NCBI GenBank assembly: GCA_009760855.2
Contig: WPIO01000006.1
Span: forward strand, 3,336,501 to 3,396,500
Reading direction: 5' to 3'
Length of the DNA: 60,000 nucleotides
From: Cristatella mucedo
Lineage: Eukaryota > Bryozoa > Phylactolaemata > Cristatellidae
The first letter of the stretch is position 1; every line of letters begins with the position of its first letter. The position numbers and the translations under genes were made by a program. The notes under the pieces were generated by a model. It was not told the DNA's origin. It ran no database searches and saw only the letters and a program-made list of their open reading frames with translations. Positions 1 to 11,045 of this stretch are shown one piece after another.

Positions 1-294
1 ACCAATATGTCATCACGATGCATCCCTGCCCAAGTTCAACGACATATCGTGCATGGCTGCCTCGCTGCATGCAATCCGGCCAGGATTTGACAGGGTGCAC
101 ACACTTGCAGGAATCAGGAATCTAGCCCTCCTGCAAGCTAGTTCTCGTCGTTCTAATTATCTTTTTCTTCGAGGTTCCAGTGGACCGGATGCACTTTCGA
201 GTGGGTCCTCCTTGGCCCATGCACTCGGCGCTGTGCTGACCCGCTGGCTCGCCCGAAGCTTCCGCTGCCTGAGAGTTTCTCAGCAACAAAAATA

Positions 295-498
295 CTAGCT
301 GATTTAGCGGCCTCCTTTTGCATAGCGGTATTAGAGCCTTAAAGGCTATCTATCTATCTAGGCTATCCTAAAGGCTGGCTTAAAGGCCACTGCTTGAAGC
401 GGCAATAAAGGATCGCTTGCCGCACGATTTGAACACACAACCTCGGCACCGAGATCGTGAAAACCAAGTGCCTTACCTAGTCTGCTATCACGGCTCAC
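295..498 (-). mobile_element. SINE-1 copy (tRNA-derived)
   Basis: The 3' part (ctagctgatttagcggcctc on plus) and the tRNA-like head (ttgaacacacaacctcggca, ccttacctagtctgctatca) are present. A CTAT repeat expands the middle. Box B is degraded. Confidence 0.7.
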
Positions 499-989
499 CA
501 AGGGGGCAGATACATGCTGCATCACGTGGGGCCTCATCACCATCACCATTGGCTCTTCCCTTAGCTTGATTGTCTCCTTAAGATTACTTCGACACGCTCT
601 GCCAGTGCCGAAACTTCTTGTGCATAGATGTGGGGGCTTTTTGGAACGGCTACCGGACTTCGAGGACGATGACGATGACCTGCTTCCAAATTGCAGCCAG
701 GGTAAGTCACTCGTCAGCGCCTGCGCAAGATTATGGCCCCTGCTGCCTCTGCCAAAAAAGTCACTCCTGCGGCCAATGGCGATGGCTATGTGCGGCATTC
801 GCACCCTTTTCCAAACCCTCGGTACTGTTTGCTTGGTATTTGTCTTAGGCCTTATAGTGCACACCCCCAACGGAGGACAGGCACGTACAGAGGCCTGTGG
901 CCTCCTAAAGCTTGCTGGAAACAAATGTAGCTATAGGAATGGCCCTGCTGAATCCGAGCACCGTATACTAATCGAACTACTGTAGATCG
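499..989. other. No recognised feature
   Basis: Between a SINE-1 copy and LINE-A copy 1. Overlapping ORFs on both strands share no known motif. Confidence 0.5.
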
Positions 990-3115
990 TACCAATCGAT
1001 CCTAGCAAAGGCCAAGTCTAAGATCTATAAAAGCATTTTTGAATCAGTTGAACAGATGCGCAATCCAAAAATGCTGATGTCGACGATCAACCATCTCCTT
1101 AACCGCTCTCAGGTAAGCTCCTTACCTAGTGATCCCTGTGATGATCTAGCTGATCACTTCTCTAACTCGTTTGTCAAGAAGATAGACAAGACCAGTGAGT
1201 CCATCCCTAAGATGACAGCATCCCCCTAAAAACATGTCCTTCAATTTCATGCAGCACCTCAATGTCTAAATTCAAGGGGATCACTAGTGACCTATGCCTG
1301 AAGTTCATATCCCAATCAAAGAAGATAACTAGTCCTCAGGACCCTATCCCCACTGTCCTGCTTCTAAAATGCATTGATCTGCTGCTGCCATGTATAACTA
1401 ACATCGTAAATTTGTCATTGGCCTCAAGTAATGTCCCAGCACATTTCAAAAAAGACTCTAGTCAGACCAATACTCAAGAAAATAACACTAAACCAAGAGA
1501 ACTTGAGCAAGTTCTGCCCAGTCACCCTTCTACCATTTCTACCAAAGACACTAGAACGAGTCGTGGCAGACCAGCTGAACTCATATATTGAAACTTCAAA
1601 CCTTGCTAGTAAGTTCCAGTCTGGTTATAGAGCTAATCACTCCACAGAGTCGGCATTGCTTCGGGTGTATAGCGACCTACTTAGGAATTCCGACTTAGGT
1701 GGAGTCTCCCTGCTTATTTTGCTCGATCGTTCGGCAGCTTTTGATACTATCGATCACCAAGTCCTTCTTGAGCACCTCTCATCTTGGCTGGGCATCACTG
1801 GCACTGCATTGCAATGGTTCAGGTCTTATCTCAGTGGGAGATTCCAGAGTATTGATGTGAATGGACAAAGATCATCTGAGGAACCTCTAAAACACTGGGT
1901 ACCTCAGGGATCTGAGCATGGTCCGGTTCTTTTCACGGTTTTTACTCTCCCTCTCTTCGATGTGATTGCCGAGCACAATCTATGCTTTCAACTCTATTCG
2001 GATGACACTTGGAGTTGTACCTTTGCTGTGACCCCTCACAGCCCTTGAGCACGTCGAATTCTCTCAACTCTATTGCTGCATGTATTGATGAAATCTGCGA
2101 ATGGATGGCAGAGACTTTCTTAAAATGAATGATGATAAAACCAACTTACTAGTTATGGGCAAACAAAGTGTGATTCAGAAATTGGAAAGGCCAACGCTCG
2201 CTATCGGCTCTGCCAGCATATCTCCTGCTGAATCTGCACGAAATCCAAGTGTCATGTTCCAAAGTGACCTTTCAATAGACGACCACATCAGCTCCACGGT
2301 CAAGTCTGCCTACTTTAAACTACATAACATTGCTAAAATTCGGGCTTGTTTAGACAGGGATACTACATCTAAATTGGTTCCTGCAATCGTGACATCCCGT
2401 CTTGACTTCTGTGAGTCACTGCTTGCTGGTCTACCGGCCTGTGCAATCAGGCGCTTACAGCTGTCGCAAAACGCTTACAGCTGTCACAAAACGCTGCAGC
2501 TAGGGCTCATCTGCCGTGAGCGGCACAGTTGCTACATTGCACCACTTCTCTCCGACATGCACTGGCTCCCAGCCAAGCAGTGCATCGACTTCAACAAATA
2601 TTGTCACTCACTTTTAGGTCCTTTCATTCTTTGGCTAGCCTACCGCCTACCTATCAGACCTACTCCTCCACCAGGCTAAGCATCGTACCACTTGCTTTTC
2701 GGAATCTAATCGTTTACCTATACCTCGTACGAACCTCAAATCCATTGGAGACCGTGCCTTTAGTTTGTATGCTCCCAAAGCCTAAAATTCACTTGCAACT
2801 TGCATCACGACATCCCTTGATTTGACCACATTTAAAAAGAAACTAAAAACTCGTCTATTTATCACAGGATTTCGTGGGTCCCAGTGATTCGACCTTTATG
2901 TGCTTTTGCCTGCTTACACTGCGCATGCTACCACTAAGCCTACTCGCATACTGACCCTGTGCATGTAACTTCTAACCATTTTATTCTTGTTGTTTATTGA
3001 GCATACTACCACTAACCATTCGATCATGCTTCCTTTGCAGCAAATGCAAAGTGCCTAGAAAGAGATTGATTACTCAGAGGGTGCTATATCAAATTTATTA
3101 TTACTACTATAATTA
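990..3115 (+). mobile_element. LINE-A copy 1: 5'-truncated, decayed CR1/L2-like retrotransposon
   Basis: Reverse-transcriptase signatures run in order but in several frames: the thumb-to-palm linker from about 1060, [18 protein letters not shown] near 1740, the PQGS box near 1910 followed by GPVLF, and a catalytic box reading YSDD instead of YADD near 2000. A C-terminal segment with DHISSTVKSAYFKLHNIAKI lies near 2280, followed by the 3' UTR. The element ends at gtgcctagaaagagattg plus a TTATTA-rich tail near 3110. Frame breaks and the altered catalytic box mean it is dead. No endonuclease or ORF1 is visible, so it is 5'-truncated. Confidence 0.88.
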
Positions 3116-3664
3116 TTGTTACTTGTGGCCACTCCCTTTGGTGGCACAAATACAGACAGGTTTGACTGTACATTGCATGGCATCGTGTAGCATTGCTCTT
3201 TCAAGGTTAGCAAGCTAGTACTGCTTTTCTGCTTCATAAGATTTAGGTTGCTTCTGGCAAAGAATCGAGGAAACCGAATTTATAATAAAGCACCGCAGCA
3301 CACAGCCACAAAGGGTCCACCATCATCGAGACTTAAACGTCGCTCAAAGGCGACCAATGGAGCTTGAAGATGTCAATACCTGGCTACACTACTTTTAGTA
3401 GCACTTGGTGAGCACATGCCAGCTTGGAAAATCCATTAAATAAGACGGCGTGATCTTCAATCGATACTCAGAATCAATGCAGGTGCTGCTCTGACTGCAC
3501 CCCTACGACAACTCTCCTTGCTCTTTGCGATCAGTGGAGTCTTGGCGCATTCAGCTGGTGCTGCAACTTTTTCTAGCCCAAATTAAGGCGCAGCAGCCAC
3601 ACTGCAGCCAGCCGAGCTGTTTTAAGTGGACGCAACCTATGCGATGCCACGGCAGCACTCCAAT

Positions 3665-4420
3665 GGTAAACAAGTCTCCTTAGCTAAAAGAGCTAGGATG
3701 GATGCCGGTTGATCAACGGTCACAGAGCTAAGTTCTTACGCTGACCCACATGGCCCGCCACGGCTTATGATAATAAAAAGAAGAATGCACTTGATAAAGC
3801 GCCCTCAGAGAATTTGATCTCTGTCTATGAACTTTACATTTGCTGCAAGGGAAGCGCAATTGAATGGTGAGTAATATCATGCTTGATAAACAACATGGAT
3901 AGGGGTAACATGCACAGGGTCAGCATGCAAGTCTGGTAGTGGCAGCATGTACAGTGTCAGCACGAATAAGCTTGGCTCCTTCATACTTAGCTGAACTGCT
4001 GCATCAGTTTCAGCCTGTTCGCGCCCTCAGGTCTTGTGTGGACAATAAATTAGCTGTCCCATTCCTCCGCTTAAAGACCGTTGGCGATAGAAGCTTTAGC
4101 TCTGCAGGTCCTAGACTGTGGAACTCGCTTCCACAATTCTAACGAAACGACAACTACTCTCCTGCTGCCGACTATGGCACATCCTTTTCAGCGGTCCTGA
4201 GCTGCTACTTCCATGCTACTCACTACCTCAACTCCTCTCCTGACCCTGCAATGCTTCCCACTTCCTCTTTGTTGCGTGAGACGAAGTCTGTTGGCTACCG
4301 AATGCGTACCAAAAGGCACTTAGGCTTTGAGTGTTCTATACAAAACTCTCCTGTGTAACACCCACATAGTCTTTGCGGCTTGCGGAGTTACGGGCGGATA
4401 TACATTACATTACATTACAA
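3665..4420 (+). mobile_element. LINE-B copy 1, interrupted by LINE-A
   Basis: The C-terminal RT region (KELGWMP-like near 3690; LAELLHQFQPVRALRS then VGDRSFSSAGPRLWNSLP near 4080) is followed by a 3' UTR with gcgtaacacccacatag-type sequence and an ATTAC repeat tail near 4405-4420. A minus-strand LINE-A tail splits it at 3767-3969. The C-terminal motif is typical of L2/CR1-like elements. It is truncated and dead. Confidence 0.8.
3767..3969 (-). mobile_element. LINE-A 3' end inserted in LINE-B
   Basis: The tail (gagaatttgatctctg) and the UTR repeat motif catgcacagggtcagcatg are present on the minus strand. It is flanked by the 4-bp repeat gctt (3763-3766 and 3970-3973). Joining the flanks restores the LINE-B reading HGLAPSYLAELL. 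Confidence 0.8.
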
Positions 4421-6939
4421 GTCAAAGGCTGGCAGCAGTGATTTCGATCGACATACCTGCTGCCCCACTGAAACCAGAGATGAACTGCCTCCTCCTATCG
4501 GCAGGAGCAAGGAAATGCGTTCTCTACAAAAGGCATGGCATTAATATTGTTTGCAATAGTAGCACGATACGAAGCTTGAGAGCTACAGGCTGCTGCCTGG
4601 GCTGCCTGTAGCTAAGGCAGTCTGATCATTACCGGGATCTGGTACCTTCAGAGCATTTAAAAACCACTAAATCTGAGTAATGGATGAGTGGCACCCTCGG
4701 TATTCTTGCAAACCCACCCAACGATCAATTTTCTCAACGAGATCTCTATACCAGCATCACCCACCTACAGTATACACAATGAGGCAACACCGATGCATCG
4801 AATCTCAACCAGCAAAAAACACCTTACTAACGCCACAGTGAGATGCAAAACCTGCTTGTTAGAGCGAAATCGAAGACACGTGCATAGAACATGGCCACAC
4901 AGAGAAGCCAGATGCAGGCAAAGTCGCAAGCTGCCGGCTTCTGCCGTTACATACAACCGGCTTCTGTTAAGTACAACGGCCAATTTAGTTCTACGCTTAA
5001 CTGATCGCTAGGCATAAAGCTTGCAAGCTGCGTTCGGCACCAAGGGATGAGAGACTTGAACCAGATGACAGCATTAAATCTGCTACTCCAGAGAATCTGC
5101 TTGGCCACTCAGTTCAATAGCAGCAGCCATCAGGCTTTTTGGGGGAAGACCATTTAGCATGGCGGTCGGTTGTCTAAATTTAGTGTTGATACCGAGCAGA
5201 GCAGCGGTGTGACACTCTGATACTCGCAGCCATCAATAGCACTTGAAAAATTCCAGGCAATCTGTTGTACCGAGTAGCATATCTGAACAATGGTACATTA
5301 GTTAAGCTGATAGCATTTTTCAGAGCCAGCTTCACAGCTACACAGAGAGCGGTGCATGGTCCTGTCACTCATTTTTGGTTCCCTTCGTTCTCTCACTTCC
5401 GGCGAAACTCTCTGAAATTCTCCGCCGGCTTTCCAATGTAGAATCTGCTTCACTGACTCTGATCTGCACTATAGCAGCGCTTGGGAACAGCCTCGAATTC
5501 GTTGGAGATCACCAGAGCATTCAGCTCCGAAGTTCCCAGGCCCTGGGATTCGCTACCTACTTACAGCAAATCATGTCATTCCTACCGACTCGCATATTAT
5601 CATGCTATTCTGAAGATACTCAAAAAAATGCTGCTAAAAACTGCATGCTCCTCGCAGTGTTTGCTCTGTCAATGTGAATGGTCCAATAGTGCTTTTTCCC
5701 ACTGATATTGTGTTTGCTATTATTAGCAACTACTTCACATTCTTTCTTTTCAGCTGGCAAGCATCCAGATAGAGATTTAGATATCTTAGGGCACTATACA
5801 AAACAACTTACTAATACTACTATTGTATAAATGCTTTGTTTTTTCTGTTCCCGACTTGATGACATTTAAAGCAAAGCTAAAAAGCTACTTGCTCTTCATA
5901 CCATCCACGTGAATTTTCTTTGCCGTGTTCTAGATGCTAAATTTTGCATCGCTGATCAGTTGACATGCTTCATTTCCAGCATTTCTAAGCTGTGCAGGCA
6001 GAGAGAATGAGAGCACTGAGCAATTTGGCTCACTTAGAATGCAGCTCAAATCGTTTATTATCATTTATTTTTTATTATAATATCGTTCGGCTAGACAATT
6101 TTGAAAGTGACAGTTGGTAATACCTCTTCATACTTAAGAGGAAGAAAGTCGATCTTGGACTCCACACATCGCTACATCACTGCTGGACTTTCTCACATTG
6201 CACTGCTGCATCGGGCCAATATTTAGGCGCACATTGCGGTAAACCTCAAGATGGGATACTGAAGACCATTGAGGGAGGAAGCAACACTGGTTTTTCGATG
6301 GAAATTAATGAGCAGAATAGCAGCAGGGCCACTGACTACGACCACGAGCAGAACAGCAGCAGGGCCAGAGACCATGCCATTGCCGGAGAAGTGACTTTAG
6401 GACTCTCTTGCGTCTGCAGAATATTAGGGATTCAAATTAGCCGTATTCGGAGAGAGGCCGTCGGACTTCAGTCACCTTAAGCTTGTCAGCACCCCTCTCC
6501 TCTCCCCCCCCCCGGACAAAAACTGCCAAGATGGGATTGGTCAATGTCAAGGTCAAGGCTAGGTCACCTTAACTGCCGAACTTCTTCAGACAATGTCCCT
6601 GACCTGGATAGCCACTGGCTTTCATTTTAATTGCTTTACACTTACTCGGGTAGCTTTTGCACCTAAAAACTCATGCACCCTCAAAAAACTCCATTGGCTA
6701 GGGCAAGCGAGCAGGCGACGGCACGAAAGCAGGAGACGGCAGGTAAGCAGGCCAGCTCTGTGCTGCATAATGAATGTTTCATACGGCACTTGAGAAAGTC
6801 ATACATGGGGGGATGAGAGGCATTCCCTCAATCCGGTCACAAGAGAGTCGTGCTTAAACGAGTGCTTCAGTCAGCTGACGCTAGCGAATTACTAGCTAAC
6901 CAATTGCAAGCACGACTGCAAATTTTCAGTACCCTCGGC
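4421..6939. other. Mostly unassigned sequence
   Basis: It holds a 10-bp inverted repeat (4581-4590 with 4604-4613) and the possible LINE remnant listed at 5370-5900. Nothing else was recognised. Confidence 0.5.
5370..5900 (+). mobile_element. Possible LINE C-terminal remnant
   Basis: Near 5500 one frame reads NSLEITRAFSSEVPRPWDSL, like the LINE C-terminal motif RSFSSAxPRLWNSLP, and further on FKAKLKSYLLF near 5870 resembles FKxxLKTHLF. The frames break between them. The element family is unclear. Confidence 0.4.
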
Positions 6940-8980
6940 TGGGAAGCCGTCTGACCTCTCCTAGAAAGCTGCGACCACGCCAACGACGAGAAGCTTCATC
7001 ATAGCAGTGCACCACACCGCACCCCCATGCCAGCCGGCAGCCTGTTCGCTCGAGGCGAGGCGACCGAAAGTCCAGACGAGACAGCCGGCATTGGCTGCAC
7101 GCGGCCAGACTAGCCGCCAGTCCGAAGAACGAACCACGCATGCGCGGCGGCGGCGGCAGAACGGCGGGTCACCTGATGGCTGTCCTCTGCCGAAATTATG
7201 TAGGCCGAGGCGCCTTTGGCCAACATTCGCTGTCTCAAAACTTGCAGGCGGTCGGTTGTATTCTGCCTCACGATGACGACCGGCTGGCAAGAACGGAAAG
7301 CGCCTGAACGGGGGAAGAGGAGGAGCGAGGAAGGGTGGCCTCGCTCTCGCTCGCTCTCCCGCTCGAAGCCAGCGCGAGCGCCCCTTACTTGGCTGCGGCC
7401 CTCGCAGGCTCCGCTGGCGTCGCGGCTGGCGCCCGCAGGAGCGCACAGCGAAAACCACGCGGCAGCTACAAAGCCTGACGAACGCGCGCGCGCGAGACGT
7501 CAGCAGGATCGGGCGGTGCGGCGCCCAGCGGGCGGTCGCGAGGCGCCGCGGCGGCGATAGTGTACTGACCTAGCACGCCGACGGCCCAAGCCCGCGCGTC
7601 CATCGCGCGCGTCAGACTGGGGCGAGCGTCGGCGCGTCGGTGGAGAGCCGATCCACGCCGGCGCACGCGCGGTCAGCCTCTCAGCCGACGACGCGGCGCG
7701 TCTGTCTCTATAAGAATGTGCCGCCTGCAACCGTTACACGGAATAGCGACGCGCTGGCTACGACGGCAGACAACGCCGCCGCCACCCGCCGCGGATTCCT
7801 CGGCGATCGGCTCACCGAGAGCCCGGCGCACGTTGAAATGCCATCCGGGTGTCCGTCTGCGCTGCCAAGGAGAAATGGGCCTCTACCGCGCCAGGGCTAG
7901 CCGAGCGCAAATTTATGCGAGTCCGCCGCCGCGCTACCGCCGCCGCCGCCACGGGGTGGACTCGCGGAGCAGGTTTACCACGTCCTCCGCGCGTCTCGTC
8001 GGCTCCCCGTCCGCCAACCCGAATCGGAGGACGGGGAGCCGACGAGCGCTTGCGTGCGAACCGGACGCGGGTAGGGCGCGCTCGCGGGGAAGGCCCCTTA
8101 GCTCCGGGTGCGGCTCCGCTAGGCAACCTTCGTCAGGAGCTACGCCTTCGAGCGCGCGCCGCGCGACAAAGCCGCGAGCTCGCCGTCGTACGCCCGTCGC
8201 CGCGTGCCGAAGGCGGGTTTTCGCGGCGAGTCTCGATTCCTACCTGCCTCGTACCTACCTACTTGAGTCTTCGGTGTATGCGTCACCAATACGGTGGGCG
8301 GTCCAATACTTAGGGAAAAACCAGATGTGCGGAGACGGGCGATTATGCGACCCCGGAATGTACGAAGCCAATGGGCGCGCTGGCCTTCGCTTAACATCGA
8401 TGGCAACCTACTAGGAAGGGCGCCGAGGTCATCGGTCAAGAACTTCAGGCGCACGGAAGCTACCACCCAGGGACGAAGGGTCCGCTAGTTGATGTGGTCA
8501 CTGTTCGGAATACCGCTCACGCGTCCGCAGAGACCCGCAGAGACCCGCCTAGAGTGCGATGAAGCCGCAGCATTGACCCGTCGCGATTTCGGCTCGGTCT
8601 TCCGGCCCGAGCCGTGCGGTGTGGGGAGATAATCGCGAACGCACTTTATAGGTCTGCGAGATCTGCGCATCTGCGAGGAGTCCCACATCAAGGCCCAGCG
8701 GGGGGGGGGGCAGGCCAGATTTGGAATCCGAGTTGGCCTCGAAAACGTGCACGGTGCTTTGCTTACTATAGCCACACTCAAAAATTTTTCGCCGCTGCGA
8801 GCGCCGGCCCGGCTTGTGCGACAGAGCAGTGAACCGCCGCCCGCCCGCCCGCGGTCGGCCAGCGGAGCGCATGGCCAATAGAGGGGAAAGGCGTCGAGGC
8901 CCAGAAATCGCTTCTATTTAAAACGGAACGACGCCAGCGGCACTCCGACGCCAACTTCCGCGTTGCGGGCCAAGATCTGC
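6940..8980. promoter_or_regulatory. CpG-rich block, possible CpG island without a recognised gene
   Basis: For about 2 kb the sequence is strikingly GC- and CpG-rich against an A/T-richer background, with runs such as cgcgcgcgcgagacgtcagc and ggcgccgcggcggcgatag. Long ORFs on both strands (for example 7716-8414 plus) are expected from GC content. None shows a motif I know. An 18-bp-arm inverted repeat lies at 7995-8046. It may be an unmethylated promoter island, a TE-derived GC-rich block or an inserted fragment. Confidence 0.5.
7995..8046. repeat. Perfect 18-bp inverted repeat in the CpG-rich block
   Basis: The left arm ctcgtcggctccccgtcc (7995-8012) pairs perfectly with 8029-8046 across a 16-nt loop. 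A competing 9-bp pairing (7981-7989 with 8025-8033) overlaps it. Confidence 0.8.
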
Positions 8981-9204
8981 CTCCGCAAATCCTAATTCAA
9001 GTCCCGGCAGGCCCGAGCAAATTTGCTGGGGCCTAATTCGGGTGAGCCTTAATTAATATAGGACTCCCTGCGGATCTTACAAAGGCATTGTGCCGCGTCA
9101 TAGGCATTACATTACATTACATTAAACGCAGCTTACCCGAGCGTCGTAAAGCGTAGCTCTCTGTGCACGCGTCTTAGCCCAGGCGTGCGGGACTCGAGCG
9201 TCGC

Positions 9205-9325
9205 GATTCAGGTCACGAGTTCCAGTCCTGCTGCGGACAAGCCTGCATTGCTTGCTGCAATCGGGCGATCTCGAGGCTCTTCTGTCACTATACAAATAAA
9301 GCTGCTTGATTAGCCGACCCCGACG
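9205..9325 (+). mobile_element. SINE-1 diverged 3' part
   Basis: A box B-like gagttccagtcctgctgc is followed by gaggctcttctgtcactata and aagctgcttgattagc, the SINE-1 3' end. The head is poorly preserved. Confidence 0.55.
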
Positions 9326-10008
9326 ACTTGTTTTTTTTATGTCCACAAAACTCATAATATTTATGGTGGCCTGCAGAATGCACGCAGTCGAAGCCAAACG
9401 TATAAAAAAGTATTATTAGCCGATTCGACGGCCTCATTTATGAAGCACCCGAAGAGCCTTAACGGGGCTGAAGCTCATTTCGCTCATAAATACCAGAATT
9501 TAGTTACATAAAGACCTCACAAATCAAAAAGCTCACCTTGAAGTACATAAATTAAGACGCCAGTAGTCCTCTTAAAGCCACAGGCTAGACTAGCATCTAA
9601 ACGTGCACACTTACCATAAGCAATTCATTGAACGTGGCAGAGGTCTGCATATAACCAAAAGCCATATATCTCTTAGCTGGGCATACACCGACTGGCAAAC
9701 GCGGTAACAATCGCGTTACAGCTTACCAGAACAGGAGGTCTAGTCCAATTGGCTTAAAGACAGCCCCGTTCAGCAACCACACTGGGCATATCCACACAAA
9801 TTCAAGTGCCGTGCAAGTGCAAGGAGAACTCCTCTCATTGCACTCATCGCGCTCCAATTTAGGCAGAATCATCTCAGGATAAACTACATAAGCGCGAAAA
9901 AGAATGAGCTTCCCAAGGCCGGTAAAAACGTGGAGATGACTCGTCGGAAAGAGGAGGAAGCATTAAATCCACCAGCAGTCTTCTTCGTCATCACAAAGCA
10001 GAGTCGTG

Positions 10009-10046
<38 letters not shown>
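10009..10046. repeat. (TA)n microsatellite
   Basis: An uninterrupted AT dinucleotide run, followed by a TTTA repeat to about 10090. Confidence 0.95.
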
Positions 10047-10052
<6 letters not shown>

Positions 10053-10430
10053 GTATAAACTATATATTTATTTATTTATTTATTTATATTTATACCCAGG
10101 CTGGGTTCGGTTGGCTGGGGCCGGGCGGCTATAATGAGGGTTAGGGTCACCGGCTAGGCCGGGGTCGGACCTACGGCATGTGCGGTGACGTAAGGTCACC
10201 AGGGCTCTTGGGTACGAGACGTTGGCCAAGTAAGTCGTGATGGTGGAGGCTCCCGGTCTCGCCGAGTTATGCACCTGGATTCGTGCAGGCGTGCTCCGAC
10301 GATGCTGCTACGCACGCAAGGGAACGCGTGCCCAAGGCCCGAGCGGAGCTGGATGGCACGCTCGTTGTTGAGACTTGTATATTCCGCGTTCCCCGTGTAG
10401 GTGTTCGTGACCCCCCCCCCCGTGTGTTGG

Positions 10431-10818
10431 CGTCTTTCGGTGGAAGCTCCCGACTGTGGTGGTTGTCGACTCAGACTAGCCAAGCAGTTACTCAGCCAGC
10501 CGGATTTTGGACGGCGTACGCTCGTACTGTTGGATTCGGAGTCGGTACAACGACAGGACTGCGGAAGCCGACTGACCAACTAACACGTTATTTCGTGCTT
10601 GCTGCGTCGTCCTGCGCCCCCATAGTGTATTGTGTATAGGATCGTCCCTGTAGACTTGTTTAGTTCCCCTGTTGTTGTTGGCGCATGCGTTATTATAAAG
10701 AGGTTTAACCTGACTGCCGCTCGTCTTACCCTAGCTCAGCGGCTTGGCGAGCGGCAGCGTGGCCGGAGTATGGCGGGGTTTGGCGGGAACTAGCCTCTGA
10801 CCCCTGGAACTCTGCTAC
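10431..10818 (+). mobile_element. LTR-like repeat copy 1
   Basis: Aligns with the reverse complement of 16558-16953: shared ctttcgg-ggaagctc, cggcgtacgc-tgtactg, ggaagccgactga, aactaacacgtt, ctgtagacttgtttagttcc and gcctctgacccctggaact. TATAAAG is at 10694-10700. A GC-rich leader-like stretch follows it. No coding domains flank it, so a solo LTR is my best guess. The 5' boundary is uncertain. Confidence 0.6.
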
Positions 10819-10944
10819 ATATATAGCCTTGTTACCACACTGAACATTGCCAAAATATCGTTCCTCATTGGACACCTAGCGCGGGCTTTTAAATGTCGTG
10901 CTTTTAATGCACGTGCATTTAAATGCACGTGCTGTTAAATGATT

Positions 10945-11045
10945 ACTTTGGGTCTTACCCCGAATGTAAGGTGCTCGAACTTCACTACTCCATGAGTCAT
11001 GAGTTCGAGTGTTGCATTTGGCCATCGTCCCTAGCCTTGCTACAA
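10945..11045 (+). mobile_element. Partial tRNA-like SINE head
   Basis: The stretch cgaatgtaaggtgctcgaac plus atgagttcgagtgttgcat mirrors the head at 21020-21080. The 3' body is absent or too diverged to see. Confidence 0.4.

Noticed and set aside
53-298. 81-codon plus-strand ORF at the left edge
   Set aside because: No motif, no splice or Kozak support, and a composition expected by chance.
4581-4613. 10-bp inverted repeat agctacaggc / gcctgtagct
   Set aside because: Short enough to be chance, with no supporting context.
7716-8414. 232-codon ORF, the longest in the CpG-rich block
   Set aside because: Arg/Ala/Pro-rich reading caused by GC content. Equally long ORFs overlap on the opposite strand and no domain is visible.
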